A DNA stretch of 64,000 nucleotides from Litoribacter ruber (lineage in GTDB: Bacteria > Bacteroidota > Bacteroidia > Cytophagales > Cyclobacteriaceae): NCBI RefSeq assembly GCF_018500185.1, contig NZ_JAHBGI010000002.1, positions 62,001-126,000 on the forward strand, written 5' to 3'. The notes beneath the pieces were generated by a model. It was not told the origin of the DNA and ran no database searches. It saw only the letters and a program-made list of their open reading frames with translations. The translations under genes and the position numbers were made by a program. This document shows positions 63,594 to 64,000 of the stretch, piece by piece. Positions within the stretch are counted from its first letter, which is position 1. Every line of letters starts with the position of its first letter.

Positions 63594-64000
63594 TTATTTT
63601 GTCTCAGGTTGTTTGGTGGCTCTCATGGGGAAGCTTCCAAAATCAGCTACCACAAGGTTTCCGTCAAATTCATTTCCTGAAATGTCCCCAGAAACATTAA
63701 ATGTAATATTGTTACCCCCTGCGTCAATGTTAAATTCAAAGCGAAGGCTGCTGCCATCCACTGAGATGTTTTTCAACTCCGAGGTGATCTGTCCGCTACC
63801 GGCAGGATTGTCCAAGGTGATTTCTCCTCTGTAGTCCTCACCGTCTTTTCTGAATACCAAAAGACCCTGGGAATCACCCTGCGGAGATTGGGCGCTATAT
63901 TCCCATCTTCCTTCAAGGTCTGCCGGTTCGCCATTACCATTGGATTTCTTCTTTTCGGTAGTTTCGTAATCGAACATGTGCCCATCGGCAAAGACATGTT
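63594..64000 (-). CDS. Amidohydrolase with beta-rich C-terminal domain (partial, off right edge)
   Basis: C-terminal 135 residues only; the frame runs off at 64000. It enters with HVFADGHMFDYE, the same kind of ending seen in the two downstream amidohydrolases, then has an extra domain of about 110 residues (DLEGRWEYSAQSPQGDSQG, ISGNEFDGNLVVADFGSF) with beta-sandwich character. First gene of the operon as seen. No start is visible. Confidence 0.7.
   Translation of the reverse strand, partial: HVFADGHMFDYETTEKKKSNGNGEPADLEGRWEYSAQSPQGDSQGLLVFRKDGEDYRGEITLDNPAGSGQITSELKNISVDGSSLRFEFNIDAGGNNITFNVSGDISGNEFDGNLVVADFGSFPMRATKQPETK

Overview
The window reads as a chromosomal segment of a Bacteroidota bacterium, most like the Cyclobacteriaceae (Algoriphagus/Echinicola/Cyclobacterium type). 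The evidence is general: many lipoproteins and beta-propellers, TAnnTTTG-type -7 promoter boxes in place of sigma70 -10 boxes, almost no Shine-Dalgarno sequences, and housekeeping genes of Bacteroidota type (dapD, mnmE, accA, tyrS, mnmA, rlmF). The species call is inference; no rRNA is present.

Layout. 0-5.3 kb: a propeller lipoprotein, a zeta-toxin-like kinase with a coupled small partner, a nucleotidyltransferase relic, an XRE regulator and a long repeat-filled gap. 5.8-12.7 kb: a defence-island-like stretch with a PD-(D/E)XK-like/SEC-C protein, a KAP P-loop NTPase, a GmrSD-type DUF262-DUF1524-DUF4268 protein and a broken Txe/YoeB-type toxin-antitoxin pair. The first two genes are bounded by inverted GCTAAC-type ends like cassette borders. 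12.7-19.4 kb: mnmE, a thioredoxin and a complete Mn/Fe/Zn ABC importer locus, including a permease fused to a DtxR-like repressor and a separate DtxR regulator. 19.7-36.9 kb: ordinary metabolic and housekeeping genes separated by dispersed repeats.

37.0-38.9 kb is the most unusual part. It is a minus-strand tandem array of nine intact tRNA-Asp-type genes, three of which carry a GCC (Gly) anticodon. Five further copies have the anticodon arm replaced by a CCCGA/TCGGG palindrome, and a downstream tail holds one full and one truncated GIY-YIG nuclease gene fused to a tRNA remnant. Array spacing is exact (101, 85 and 104 bp units). Just after it, 39.2-40.6 kb holds a HipA-like kinase/DUF3037 pair flanked by about 70-bp direct repeats.

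40.8-64 kb: accA; a lipid-related operon (MBL-fold, patatin, acyltransferase); a BrkB-type membrane protein; tyrS; RNA-modification genes (rlmF, a TruC-like synthase, mnmA, a THUMP methyltransferase); secreted peptidases (two M28, one NlpC/P60); and a three-gene amidohydrolase operon that runs off the right edge. One DUF4097 gene is broken by an in-frame stop.

At least four families of dispersed intergenic repeats run through the window: a double hairpin (GGAGTCGGAGACTCC plus CAAGTCGGAGACTTG), CACAAAGG-type runs, CCCGA/TCGGG palindromes and GTACTTGGTAC-type runs. Several sit exactly where genes are broken.
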